The notes beneath the pieces are model-generated. The model was not told the origin of the DNA and did no database searches. It saw nothing but the letters and a program-made list of their open reading frames with translations. From NCBI GenBank assembly GCA_004764695.1, contig SMSO01000014.1, forward strand, positions 1,687,148-1,751,147: DNA of 64,000 nt. The letters are read 5' to 3'. Position numbers and translations under genes: made by a program. This document shows, piece after piece, positions 49,826-63,200 of the stretch. Origin of the DNA: Schizochytrium sp. TIO01. Lineage: Eukaryota > Sar > Bigyra > Thraustochytrida > Thraustochytriidae. Numbering within the stretch: position 1 is the stretch's first letter; each line of letters opens with the position of its first letter.

Positions 49826-51597
49826 GACTTCGTTCGACTGGGCGTGTGCCGCGGATTCTCGCAAGAGCACGTCTGATAGAACGCACTGACTTCGAGTTGA
49901 ACCTGCAGCTGGTCCAAGGAATCTCTGCGCAGCTGCCACGGCAAGAAATCGAGCACAGCGCAGAGTGGTTCGAGCTGGCCGCACCGCAGGAGCCAGCAGC
50001 CCGAAGGCCGAGTCAGTCTTCGCATCACTGCGAAAAACGTGCTGTCTAGCGAGAGCAACGAAGGTGTGCAGTCGATTCTTTCAAAGCCATGCATCATCGA
50101 TCGCACATTTTACGAAGGACTTGCTTGCATCGGCACGCGCCAGTTTACGAAGAACTTCGATGCCATAAACTGGGCTCGTGGACGTCTACCACGAGCAGGT
50201 TCGCGGCCTCCACGCGGTGCGGCTCGCGAGGGTCCTGACGGCTCGCCGCGGCTGGAGCTCGCCCGTGTGCGCCTGCCGAGGCGGTCGCTCGCTCGATCGT
50301 AGGATTGCTGGTTGGGTCCGGCTCGCGCGGGCGTGGGAGTAGCGCACGCCGTCATGACCATAATTGCTGGCGCGTGCAAAGACTTCGAGTACAGTCAGCG
50401 AGCAAGGCGTGGGTAGGCTACTTGATGCCGCCACAGGCCATGCACCTCGCCACCTGGTGCTCGTCTCGTGAAGCTCGAAGAAGCTCGAAGAAGCCCCAGC
50501 CTGCATGGATGCCGGCACATGAATAGATTGTTCGTCTTCGTTTTCGACGTTGCAAGCATCAATAGCGAGCCTCCATCTTTGCACTCCCTTAGTCCCAATT
50601 TTACTCATGAAAGATGTGGTCTTAGCATTAGAAGTAGACCGTTGCTAGGAATCCAGCGCTTTAGATGTTTGGGTTTCTTTCTCTGTGTTGTTCGCAATTC
50701 TGGGTGAAAGACACTCTGAGAAAGAAGGTCGTGTGATGACAAGTTTCTTCAGATAGATAAGAGAAAGAGGGATTTATAAGGGTGCAAGCTCACAGGCTTC
50801 CTTTGAGCGCGTAAGATCCACTCTATGGTGGCACGCTTTCAACTTAGGCACAACATACTTTGCAGAGTCAAGTACTGTTGTATCTTTTTATTGATTCATT
50901 GATTTATTTGTTCTTCATTTATTTTCAATTACCTTTTCAATTACTTTTAATTAATGCCAACAAGGATTTAAAAAAATAATGAAGTGTGCACATTTTTATT
51001 ATAGGTGTTGATCAATTATCAATTTTTTGAGCTCTCTGAGTTTTCTTTCAAACTTTGGAAGTTGCTCCAAGCAGTGCACACTTCGATCGACGCACAGTAC
51101 TTTAATCCGGGACCTGCGTTCATCCCTTTTTCGGGGCCATAAATATAATATAAGCAGGGAAATTTGAGTACCATGTGGTACCGCAGCGTGCTGGGGGTGC
51201 GCGGTGAGTTAAATGGGAACCCGCTAGCAAGGCGGACACAGGTGGAGGAGATGCGTTACGGCGGGCGGATGGTTGATGAGCGCAGAAACTCGTAGGGATC
51301 AGATAGAGGAAATCATAGGCAGAGGAAGGACCAGGCACCTGCTGTGGCGTGGGTTGAAGAAGTTGGGAGGTGCGGAAACGGCACGTAAACGGTGATGGCC
51401 CAGCTTCCGCCACAGTAATCGAAGTGAGACGCACTCGAATTGAAGTTGTCTAAAGCTGGCACGCGGTCAATTAAATGGTTGGAATTGTAACGATAGCATT
51501 CGAAGCGATTTGACCGAAATCAATTCAACAAGTCAATTTATGATCTTCCTTCTATTGAGGTTCAACTTGCTGTCCACTACTATATTCTCATTCTCGT

Positions 51598-51656
51598 TAT
51601 TATTATTTTTATTATTATTATTATTATTATTTTATTATTATTTTATTATTTTATTA
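51598..51656 (+). repeat. (ATT)n microsatellite, interrupted
   Basis: About 59 bases of ATT and ATTTT units within a longer T-rich stretch. Confidence 0.88.
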
Positions 51657-54600
51657 AAGACTGTTTTTAACTTTATAAGATTGTTTTTATTTATGGATTT
51701 ATTATTTCTTGATGGAGAGAAGAAAAAGCTACTCAATGTATTTACTGCAGATTGGTGCTTTTTTCTTTTCTTTTCTTTTCGAAAGAAGAAGAAAACTTCG
51801 AAAATGAGAAGAAAAGCTTTTCGTTTTGAAATAAAAATAAAAGTTAATCGAAATCGAAAACATAAGTCGCTTGTAAGTCGTGCATTGCAAGATGTCTGAG
51901 CAGGTTTTCACCTTCAACGATAATCCTGCAAGGCCAGTGTAGATCTCATGATGCGCACTCAGGCTCGCGATCTCTTTGGCATCCCTCGTTCCAAAGAAAG
52001 GAACTTCTGCGCGCCCTTCACGAACGGAAGAGTATGAACGAACTCAGACCATCACGAGATCCTCCAGAACCATCCCGCGAGGCGCTTTGCTCCAGATGAC
52101 ATCGACCTTGGTGCTCGTGTTGCTGACGAAAGGCAGACGCAGGGTCGCGTACCTCGAAAAGCCCACGCGAAGCTACTCCGAGCCCGAGCCTGACCGCCTG
52201 CCTGCCTGCCCCGGAAAGGGCATCGACGCAAGCAGGCCTTTCTCTGTGAAGGACGACTTCTGTCGTGTAATGGATTCCGCGCATCCATTACAATCTTCGC
52301 AATCTCTTGAGAGCGGATAAATAAATGTAATACAGCGCCTAGATGCTTACGATTCTGCAAAAGCGCTGCGCAGTCTTACGGGCGTACCGCTCGTTTTGCC
52401 AATGCAGTCTCAGCAGGCTGGCCAGGCAGATGTTGGCGGGGCTGCCGTGGCCGCGCAGGGCAAGGAGTCCACTCTCGCGCCTGTTCTCAGGTGATGGGCC
52501 AAGCTTGCAAAATTGATTGTAATGGTACGAGACACAAGCTCCCGGCACAGCCAGCACCCCAGAATATTGACCGCCACACTTAAGCCTCGATTTGGCGTCG
52601 TCGCCAGCTGGGAAACGTAGATTTGGGAGAGCTCCACGAAGATGGCCTGGGAAGGTGGCGTGGATGGCCATGGCCGCCATGGTCCGGGAGCAAAACAAAG
52701 TTCTGCGAACCTGCTCATACTACGTCCAAAGTATGGGCCTTTTCTCTTTTCCTTTTTACACTGTTGGACCCACATTTTAATCAACTTATTTAAATAGCAG
52801 CGGCCGTGGAGATTGGTGGATCCCGTTGGGAATCATCGCTAAGCCGCCTAACTTATATGCACTCGATTTGGCGCTGCCATGAGCGCAATGGTCTTAACTA
52901 TAGAGTTGACGGTGGTCTTTATCCGCGCTGGATCCACATGCAACCCATTGTTCTTAGTAAAAAATTATATTTAATTAAAACAAAAACCTTAACAAAAAAA
53001 AAGATATATGAAAATCATCAGAAAAATCTTAAAAGTATAGCGGCCACTGTATAGTATTCACAAACCGGTTCACGTACAACTTTTAGCTACCATTCAATGA
53101 GGATGAAATATCAATTTCATCTCAAAAATATCAAACTTAGTTTTAAATGTTGTCTGAGACTAATTAATGCTCTCGGTCTTGTTTGTGATGATAATAATAT
53201 AATTCATGATGAATATGTAACATTGGTTTGCGTTATGACACCCTATGAAAATGATAACGTCACGAGAGAAATAATACTTACTAGTTTCAAGTGGATATTG
53301 TCAGTTCGTTTTCAGGAATACTTTCGTGATCTAAACTAGAAATGCTTAAATGACAATTTTGATACGTCATCGCGCATTTGAAAAACAAAAATAAAAACAT
53401 AAAAAAGGTAATCATATGCTAATTCGTACGATGTTGATCAGCTGTACTACTCGTAGGCCAGGGACCGCGTCAAGCATGGAATAGTCAGCACAGTTTCACT
53501 GAGTCTCTCTGACGTCTTGGAGAAGATTTTTCAAGTTGCCGAGATTCTGATAACTCGCTATAAATTGTTTACATACTAAAATTGTCTAGGTAAATCATGA
53601 TGGTCCAAATGCTTGTTTCTTCATAAAAGGTAATTTGCGCTGAGAGTCGTGTCCTGGCATCGCTTATCAAATGATTCTTAGTTTCAGTCAGTAGAATTAC
53701 AATACTACCTCCTAGTACAACAGCATAAACCATGACTCATTTTTATATTTCATCAATACATCTTTAGGGCAAGTAACCCTCTGGCAGAGGAGAGTAGGAA
53801 GTGAATTGGCGCTGAAGATAAACATTATCGCTAGCTTGCTCTTCTCGTACGAGCTCTAAGGTCTACCACTACATACTTGTCTTTGAGTCTCATCCATCTT
53901 CTGCTTGTATTTCTTTGCTTTAAAAGATTAAAAAGGTTCTAAAGTAATAATCTTACCTGTTTTGCAAATGAAGATCAAATCTGAGGTTTTCAATAGCAGC
54001 TTAGTCTCCGGCGAGAACCTTCGACAAAAGTGAGATGAAAACCCTCAATTGTATCATCTCAAGACAATGGGTACTGTTCTTGAGAAGTACCCTGGAGTCC
54101 AACCTGCATTGAAGGATGAAGTTGAACTTACCTAGTTTTGTTCAAAAAATTTACGGTCTAGCGTAGTATGGCATTGCTCCGAACCCGCGAGGGTGCTGTT
54201 CCGAACCTTTTAGGAGGTTTCTTTCTTCCTCTAAAGAAACCAGAAGAAAACATAAATGTAGAACTTCAAGGAATCTTGAACCCTCGCGCCGGCGAAAGCA
54301 GGCGCCATCAACGACGATCCCAGATCCTCTAGTGCTTCCGTAAGCCCAGAGACATATAATTTGCGACGACTTCGGGAGGCAAACAACACGTTTGACTACA
54401 ACCTGATTAGTAGGTGAATCAAAACACCCAGAAAGCTTCCCTTGGTCTTTGCCTGCGATGGTGGCATTCCGAGAGCGAAGAAATCCCTGACACTTATCGC
54501 GGAAAGAGCGAATGAAACACCAGCGTTATTTATTTCCCTTGGGGGTTAATTAATTTTGGGGTGAGGCTAAATAAAGGCAGAACTCTGCCGAGGAGGCCAA

Positions 54601-56808
54601 GCGAAGGCACTTAAGTTTCCCCACTCGCGAATTTTCTTTTGCGACCGTGCCTCCAGCACATTCGTCGAAGCTCGTCCCAGACCGCCCGCGCCTGGTGCTT
54701 AGCAAACCCAAGCAACAACTAGCTCAGAAGGATTGTTTGTTTGATACAGCAGCCGGGAAATCAATCCCGCGAGGCGACCAGACTGCAGGAGCCGAGGAGG
54801 CAGGGAGCATACGCCAACAGAAGAGCTGCCTGGATGGTCAGCTATGCATGGGTCACGAATTACATATGGCCGACCATTGGAATAAGGATGGCTAGGAGAG
54901 GAAACTTCGCCATCTGCGCACAACTCCACTCGCTCACTCAAAAGGGCACGAACCACAGCGTTTCACTAAACTTTTGGCGATTGAATATCTTGCTTTGCAG
55001 TCGTGCCGCGCAATCTGTTCTTGGGATGGCCAAACTTGAGAAAACTAAACTAAAAACGAGTTGTTTCATTTTTAACAAACATGAGGGTTCAGCTAATCAT
55101 ATTGATCATTTCAATTGTAAGTTGTAATTGTTTTTATTCAGAATTTCATTTTTATTCAGAATTATTCTTACCTTTGTTGTAAAAACAAAAAACAATAAAA
55201 CAATAAACATATATACATTAAAATATTCATATTAAAAAAATGGGAGCAGTGCTTCTTCTTTCTTTTTGGTCCTCTTCACCTAACAGTAATAAATACAACT
55301 TTACTTCCGCAAAGGAGAGCTCGCCTCGGGAGGCCTCGTCGCTGGAATGCTTCTCCAACGCCGTCCGTGTTTTGCGGAGGAGATGAACGAGCGAGTTCTG
55401 AGCGAGACTAAGATCTTGTTTTCTTTGACTCTTTCTTTGACTCTTTCTTTTTTCCCTCAGGTTGTTCCTGCATTACCTTTTTTCGTTTTGCGATTTGTAA
55501 AAACAGTCGATAAGCGCGGCAATAAGCAAGCAGTAGGCCGACCTTAGCAGAACGTAGCAATGAAGCCTCCGCCAGTTTCCAAGTGACTTGGAAAGCGCGA
55601 AGGCTCAGCGACCACAGAAGAACTGCCGCAGCTCATTCATGTGGCGCAAGCTCGGGCTGATTGCATTTCTGGAAACTGGCGAGAAGGCGATGATGTCGGC
55701 GAGCAGCGCGATCTCTCCAAGATTGGCAGAGCTCCTCTCTCCGGCTGAAGAAGCTGCGAGGTCTCAGCGATAGATGTGCCTGCCAATGATTAAGCGGGTG
55801 GTGACGGCCAAGTTGAGAACTCGCGGTTCGTTGAGGATCGCAGTCTGTCTTCGTGGAGTGCGTTTTGTTTGGCCTCGAGGGCGAAGCAATGGACCAAAGA
55901 CGTATAGACAGACGGCCAGGATGACTGACCTTTAGATGGTTTGGGAGAGCCCCAACAAAGACGATGGCTCCCGCGTAAAGCAATCGCTCGCTGCCTTAGA
56001 AGAAGAAGCCTTTGGCTGGTCTGTGAAATACGAAGCAAGATCGTGGCAAAAGGCCGTTCGGCAGAAGTGACTGACCGTGATGAAGCGACGTTAAAGTAGG
56101 GTCATGACCATGCTGAGCAGAAAGGCAACGAGGAATGCCAATCGATCAGGCTGTGAATCCATAAGTTCATTCGCCTGCAGGCTCTCGAGAGCTGGCGATG
56201 ATGCTGATGCTCGACACGGGCAATGTGCGGAATTGGATATTGACTAGCTTGATGCCTGCCATGGAAATTTAATTACGAAGGGAAGACAATGCCGGCAGTG
56301 AAGTTGAGAAACACGCAACGAATTGCTCAGCGATGTTCGACTTTGCTACGATTGCGTTTGATGAGGAATAGCGTGTGCCTCGCTGTAGCTACTGAGAATC
56401 GTGGATGCTCTTGCTGTAGTGTAGTTCGATGCACTTGCTGAGATCAATCAGTGATGCTAAACGAGTGCGAAGCTTCACGCTCGCCATGAGCTGCCTGCGA
56501 TCGACAGGTTTACGAAGAGATCACAATCGAACCCACATTCGCCGCCAGCCACCTCGCTTTGCAAGAAGACTAAGACCAAACTCCAACTTTGCAGCAAGCT
56601 TAACCAAAGACGGCCCTTCATGTCAACGCGAACCTCACCACAAGTGAGTGGAAAGCGAAGAAGCTGCGCGGTAAAACGAAGTCTGCCGGGAACGCAAATA
56701 GCACTCGCTACAACCGCAAAAGCATCGCAACGTTGTTCGCCTGTACGTGGGTGAGTTTGCATTTATTTAGGAGACGTCAAGCCAAGTCAGCGAACAGCGT
56801 CTCATATA

Positions 56809-56836
56809 TTCATTCATTCATTCATTCATTCATTCA
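56809..56836 (+). repeat. (ATTC)n microsatellite
   Basis: Six to seven copies of the same ATTC unit seen in the long array at 46.1-46.2 kb. Confidence 0.9.
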
Positions 56837-57047
56837 CATACGTGATCCCAGAGACGGCAATGAATGCGGGAGGGAAGGTTGCCGCTCATTGTAAAGTGAT
56901 GCTGAGAAGGTCCGTGCACTCACTGACTCACGTTCTTCAGCGCAGGGACTCAAGGGGTGTGTCTTGACTGATGGACGAAGAATCTCTTTTTTCTTTTCTC
57001 TTAGTCACCCTTCAAGTTTTTGTATTAGTTTGAAAGGGTTTAGCTTC

Positions 57048-57082
57048 TCTTTTTTTTTTTTTTTTTTCTTTTTTTTTTTTTT
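57048..57082 (+). repeat. Poly-T tract
   Basis: Two T runs of about 17 and 14 bases separated by a single C. No target-site duplication or upstream element was recognised that would mark it as the tail of a retroposed copy. Confidence 0.9.
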
Positions 57083-60054
57083 AAATTTAACAATAGTAAG
57101 TAATTATGTGTAAATTTAGATCTTTATTTTTATTAGTCATGTTAAAAAAAGAAAAAAAAAGTATGCTTTTTGTAAAAATGGTTGAGGGACCACAGCGTGA
57201 ATGAGATGAATATAGGAAATTAGGGAGGTCTTGCGAAGAAGCTCGAGCTCTAGGGAGACTTTTATTTATAACTTCGCTGTAGATAGATAGATAGATACCT
57301 ACCACCATAGCTTACTCAAAGCATCAGCTACATTATACTATTTAGAAGTTACAATTTATTATTCTACTTAGATTGGAAATAAAAGTTTCTTGCGTTCTTT
57401 CTTTAAATATGATTTTAGAACGCGTCGCTTCCGCAGAATTCTTTGTTGTTCACATGTATGAGACTGATTGATTGCTTGATCCCACGCAGACTGGGAACTC
57501 ACCCATGCCAAAATTAATACACATTCCATGGCCTGAGGGCTTTAGGTACTTGAGCCCCCGTATTTGAAGGGCCTGCCAGCGTTTTTTATTGTTTATTTTA
57601 TATAGGTGAGAGAAGACGTCAAAGCGCCGAAATTCCCGCAAGCTCTTAAAACAACGTCCGTCAAGCAATCTCTTGTCTTGCAAACGCCAAGGGCAAGATG
57701 CCGTTGTATACTTAAACGAATGTCAAGCAGTGCATATGCATGCTTGGTTGATTGTTCTTGGATATGGCTGCCTCGCCGATAACGTTGTGCTATCAATATC
57801 AACTTGAAGTTTGCACGGATAAGCAGAAATGGCGTGATCCAGTGACCCAGAGGAACTGGCTGAGTGGCTAAAGTCGATGGTACACAGATTCTCTTGGGCG
57901 AAAGTGATTATTCCAAGGTAGGCTCTAGCTTCAAAAGAGCACATTTGAGGCTTTCGAAAACTATTATGAAAGGCCAAAGTCGAATGAAGGTATACAGGAA
58001 ATCAATCACCTTACATTGGCTAGGTTCATAGAGTCTTCTTCTCTTCTTCAATTAAGCCAATGAGAGCAAACCAATGAGCACGTGAGATTTTGATGAAAAG
58101 CCGTTGAGACATGGAAACGCTTCCCTGGGTTATTCAACGTCGAAGTACATTTTCACACAGACCATGTTGATTATACATTTTGCACGCTTTGCCTTGCCGA
58201 TCATCTAAACTGGTAAAAAGAATCGACCTGGCATACAAATAATGATACGCAACGATCCAAAGCAAGTGCTACTAGACCTTCCATTGAGGCATGGAAGTTC
58301 TTTTCCATAAAATACAGCGATCGCTGAGTTGCTGGCACTTTAGAGACTGCTCTGAGAGAGAGAGACTGATGCGTTTCAATGAAAGATCACCATCGAAGTA
58401 ATATGGGATGGCTCTTGATCCCTCTCGTCTCCCAGACATCGAGGCGACTCGCGAACGCCACAGGCTTGATTATCATCGAACGCTGTCTATGAGTTTCCTT
58501 CAATGCAATCATTGCTCGATCAGGGCAAGCAAGCTGATACTACTGCTCCTGTGATATTCGCAACTGAAGGACGGTATGTTTATTTGGATGAGATAACCAA
58601 AAGCCCGTTGACGTCGATCTGCAGCGCGGAGGGTAGGCGATCCCTTGAGACATCGTTTAGTTGAGGGTTCCAGTGAAACAAGCGTTGCGGTGGTCACAAA
58701 GAACCACAGAGCGGAAATGTTCTAAGTTTCTTCCCTCCTAGTTTTTTCTTTGCGTCTTTTTGATCTTATTGAACTTCATTCTTCATATTTCATCTCGATG
58801 GCTATAGTGGTAAGTCATCGTGGAGATTTGATCATGGATCAGTAGCGTTTGCTACAACGAATTGAGAGTTCCTAGCTCACGCAGCTCGGGACTGAAGAAC
58901 GGAAGTGCAGTGCAGGAACAGCACGCTCAAGTCATTTAAGTACCGAAAGGTAGATCCGTAGCTAGGAGTCTCACAAATAGCAGCATGAGCGAGATAAAGC
59001 TGTCAGCAGCAATGCTCCGCGCATGGTCCGATTCAGACGCACATGCGCATGTTGTTATTCGTTTCGATATTCAGCTTTCTCCTAGCTTAGCTACTATACC
59101 TAGGCCATATGTTAATTCTCTAAAGTTAGTCATGTATATCCTGGTTTTACTTTGTTTTAAGTGTTGTTTTGTTTTTGCTCTGTTTTGCATTTTCAACTTA
59201 AAGAAGAGGATAACGTTTGACAGTACGTATGCAACCATGTTCCCGATGGTTTTTCTTTTTTGAAGAGAAGAACCTGGCATTTCGAACTTTTTATTTTGTG
59301 GACGAAGAACCATGACAAATGAAATGCTAAGATGAGAACATACTCTAAGATTCCCCTTGCTACTAGAGACCTTAAGGATTGTGCTTCTGCGCTATGTGTT
59401 TATGGCTACACATCAGGGTCGCGGTTTATCATTTTGACAACAGATCCAATACCTTCTCAATTCACATTTGCAACGGTATGACACAAGCTCGCATAAAGTT
59501 TAACATGGTACTTTGGGTTCTAAAATCTATAACCCAGTAGCAATCATGATATCAAATCATATGGCACATCGTATTATGTGATAGGTTACACATACGCACG
59601 AACACTGTCTATCGTTGGTGCAGAGACAATGCTGTATGCACGTTGAGGAACGAACACATTGACGCCGGCTTATTCAAGTTCTTAGCGTACACTTCATTTA
59701 AGATTCAGGGTCACTTGAAGCTTATTACTCTCTTTGTGTATATGTCTTTTTCTGCTTATAATATCAACCTCTACTCCCAGTAGCCAATAGCCTCAGTGTT
59801 TTCGAACAAATGGTAAATAGAGTCCACCGAAGGCCAATAAGTCGTGCTATACGAGACCTATACAAAGTTAATAGAAGGAAATGAAAAACTGAAGACACCC
59901 GACTAGACAATTTGATAAAAATTATGTATTTCAAACACAGCACTTTCAAAAATAACAATATACAAACTCATTAAAATCGATTTACAAATGTCACATAACA
60001 GCTTCAGAAATTGCAGTTTATATTTGGTCAAACGATCAGACCAAGTGTTCGACT

Positions 60055-60195
60055 TTATTTTTGAGAGTCTTCTATTTGCTCTCCCGCTTCAACGTCTTGA
60101 ACTCCTTGTACATCTTCTCCTTCGTGTGCTTTTTGCGTTCCGTGTGATTTTTCACCTACTCTTGTTTGTGCTTCTTGTTGTTGTTGTAGTTGTTG

Positions 60196-60226
<31 letters not shown>

Positions 60227-63200
60227 TGTAGTTGTTGTAGTTGTTGTAGTTGCTGCTGCTGCTGCAATTGCAATTGTTGCTGCTGAGGCATCTGAAATGG
60301 AACTTGGAAGCCTGACACATTGGTCGTTTGGTGTTCTTGATTCGCAACAATAATCACAGCATCTCCAGAGATGGAAATCATGTTATATACAGACTTGAGA
60401 GCCTTCACTGTTGATTGTCGAGGAGTAATCTTATATGACAGCAGTGCATTGCCTTGAAGAGCTGCGACATGAGCACGCGCAATAGCTTGAGCTTCGTTTA
60501 GAAATTGTTGAAAAAACTTCCCTAACCCTCCGCCTTCACGTACTGCCCATGACTCACGAATGAAATGCAAGTTGATGCGACCTAGGTAGCGCACAATTGT
60601 GTGCCCTGGAACGAATGGTAGAGGTGACAGATGGATGATTGGTGTATTGACCACAAAGCTGGTGTTCGACGGCTGGCCGTAGCGATCACCTAACTGAGAG
60701 TCGTGCATAGCTCCACCCAAATTGTTCATAGATGGGTGACCATGCAAACTTAGGTCTAGAGAGTCCTTTCGTTGCAGTTCGTTTGGTTCCAGAAGTGAGA
60801 GATCTCGACTGCTACTTCGGTACTGCCTTGTCAAAGAACTTCCCCGCGTATGCCGAATTTGTGTACTTAGCTCCGTTGAGTTCCTTCGCAAATGTTGAGC
60901 TCCCTCGTCTTCAGGAATTCTACTACTCAGGGCTGCAGGTGCCAACAAAGGCGTAGAAATCGGTGAAGCCGCGATGCTATCGGTGGGAACACTTGACATC
61001 AAAACAGGAGAGGATGACCTTGGTGATGCTGACGGTCCATGTTGACGACCATGGCTACTACTATCAGACATTCCAAGGTGCGAAAGTGCCATATGGCGGC
61101 GAATATGCAGATGTGGCAGGGAAGGCAAAGTCATATGCAGATGGCGCTTGATGTTTGGTAAGTGGAATCGAGATAGTAACGGAGATGCACGTCGCCGCTC
61201 AATAACCGAAGGAACGTTGTTGAGCAGTTCTAAGTCAGCATCGGCACGTGGATTTGGCGGTAATGGTCCGAGAGTGGTACCTTCTTCCAAAAGATATGTA
61301 CTGTGGTCCTTATTTGCCCATATCTCGCGTTCCACCATCTGCAATTGCAAATCTTCATCATGTGTTTCAGCCAAAGGATGCATAAATCGAGAATTGATAG
61401 GATCCAGATTCAAGCGATCCAGCAAATCCAAGGCACGTGGTGTTGGTGCTGCCATAACTTCCCCACCAACAGCACCTGTTACAGAATCTCCCAGCTCAAA
61501 ACCTGCGTCATCACCGCCTCCTTCTTCCGAGATCTCGCGTTGCACATGCATCATGCGAGATTGGAGTAATTTAATGACAGTGTTTTCTACAGTAATAGGC
61601 ACTACAGAAGACAGACCAGCCACAGCTGGTTCGAATTTCCATGCATCGAAAAATGGAGAAATACCCTGGTCTAGCAGAGAGAGTTTGGGCATGTCAGCGC
61701 GATGGACAACTGCAGTCAACATGACTTCCACAGTATATTCGCTTGGGATCGAAAGATCACAACGTATGCCACATACCTCACACGGCACCATGGCCATGAC
61801 TTTAATTGCAAGCATGCCATAGAGTTCATGAAACAGCTCAGAAAACTGTTTATTCAGTCGAGTCAGGCGAGCCTCGTTCATTTGTTTGCGAACAATCATG
61901 GTTACCATGTGAGGTTTTCGGACAGATTGATAGCGACCTGTACCACCAGCAATGCCAGAGCTTACCCCGCCTTGAGGCAAGCAATCAGTATTGCAAAGGG
62001 ACATACCAGGAGGCGGAAGTTTGTCGAGTACCACAGCCATGACATCCTCATCTGCTTCGTCGTCAACCTCAATAACAAAAGTGTTGCGAGTGCTTCGCAT
62101 TTCCTCTAACATTGCCTCAGCCTTGTCTACGTCCATGTCACTATCCTCACTTGATGACGATGAAGATGATGAAGACGAGGATGAAGACCAGGACTCCGCA
62201 CCCCTACCCTCGTCGTCAGAGTCGCTTAGCAAAGGGACGGGATCATTTACTGCATCCAAGTGTTGGCCTGCCCATGTCCAAGACAGTGAAGAGGATGATG
62301 TTGACCCAGAGGATGAAGATGATGACGAGGATGACGAGGAAGACGAATCCGACTCTGAGGAGCTCGAGCGAGTTCCACGAGAAAGAACTGACTGCGGGGG
62401 TGCGGTAGATGCTACCGAAGACTCAATTGAAGAGGTTCGAGATCGCGAGCCAGAGTCTAACCCAGAATTGGAACCTTGGGACCAGTCGCTTTGACCATCT
62501 TCCCCTCGTGTACGATCGCGAGACTGTTTGCGTCGCCGGGATCGACGTTTCTTTCGAAACGACTTGCTCCCGCGCCGTCCGAGAATGCCACGTCCTTTGC
62601 CTGAACGTGTCTTTGCCTTAGGCGAGCTCATGAGCGTGTCAGAACCACGTTGACTTGAACGTCGCTTGACTGTTTTAGTATATTCTTCAGCATCTTCGCT
62701 CATATCCCCCATGTCGTCAGCCTCGTCATCACCGCGATAGTCAACCTCACGAGACTGCAAGCTTCCACGTTTAATGAGATTGCGAGCTTCCTTCTCTGCA
62801 CGCGCCTGGGCGGTGCGACGTTGGAGTTTAGCAATGAGGCCTTTGCCAGCGCCTGAGCTTCCCGCAGAACGGTCTTTTCGAGATGACTTGGTTCCGAGAG
62901 CACTACCTCCACCCCCCTGGTGACGGGAGGTTCCATCTCTATTTTCATCGTAATCGTGCCCAAAGCTAGCAGTTACATTTGATGAAGACCGTGAAGCTTC
63001 TCCATTTCGCTTGGCCCTTGAGAAAGGAGCAAACATATTTTTCGCAGTTTGAGCAAAGCTGGAAGTCTCGAGTTCTTGAGATGCACCTTTTCCAGAAGTA
63101 GAAATGTCCGTAGCACTATCATGGGCTTTTGTTGAGGATGAGTCCGTTGTCGCCTGGCTATGTTTGGGCTCGAGACCATGCTTAATTGCTTCCGCACTCT

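Larger units (their letters stand above)
40971..60054. other. 19-kb gene-free, microsatellite-rich region
   Basis: I found no reading frame here above about 140 codons with a recognisable domain, and no tRNA, rRNA, snRNA or transposon. The elsewhere dense gene order (one gene per ~3 kb) stops for 19 kb. The region is full of tri-, tetra- and pentanucleotide runs on both strands, mostly between 42.5 and 51.7 kb. It alternates between AT-rich islands (for example 50.88-51.05, 52.94-53.4 and 55.1-55.25 kb) and GC-rich patches (for example 45.66-45.88 and 50.19-50.30 kb). Many short frames are simply repeats read in frame. Regulatory RNA genes or a chromosomal element such as a centromere could sit here, but nothing in the sequence proves either. 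Confidence 0.6.

Noticed and set aside
49530-50106. Minus-strand frames with KQSKA peptide repeats
   Set aside because: All three frames of the (GCTTT)12 array are open by construction; the flanking peptide has no recognisable domain.
50110-50608. Arg/Pro/Ala-rich frames in a GC-rich patch
   Set aside because: Overlapping open frames on both strands are expected in GC-rich DNA poor in stop codons; no domain seen.
57048-57082. Poly-T tract as the tail of a retrotransposed gene or SINE
   Set aside because: No coding remnant, pol III boxes or target-site duplication could be identified next to it.
61991-62494. Asp/Glu-rich plus-strand frame of 167 codons
   Set aside because: It is the antisense of the Ser runs in the C2CD5-like gene.
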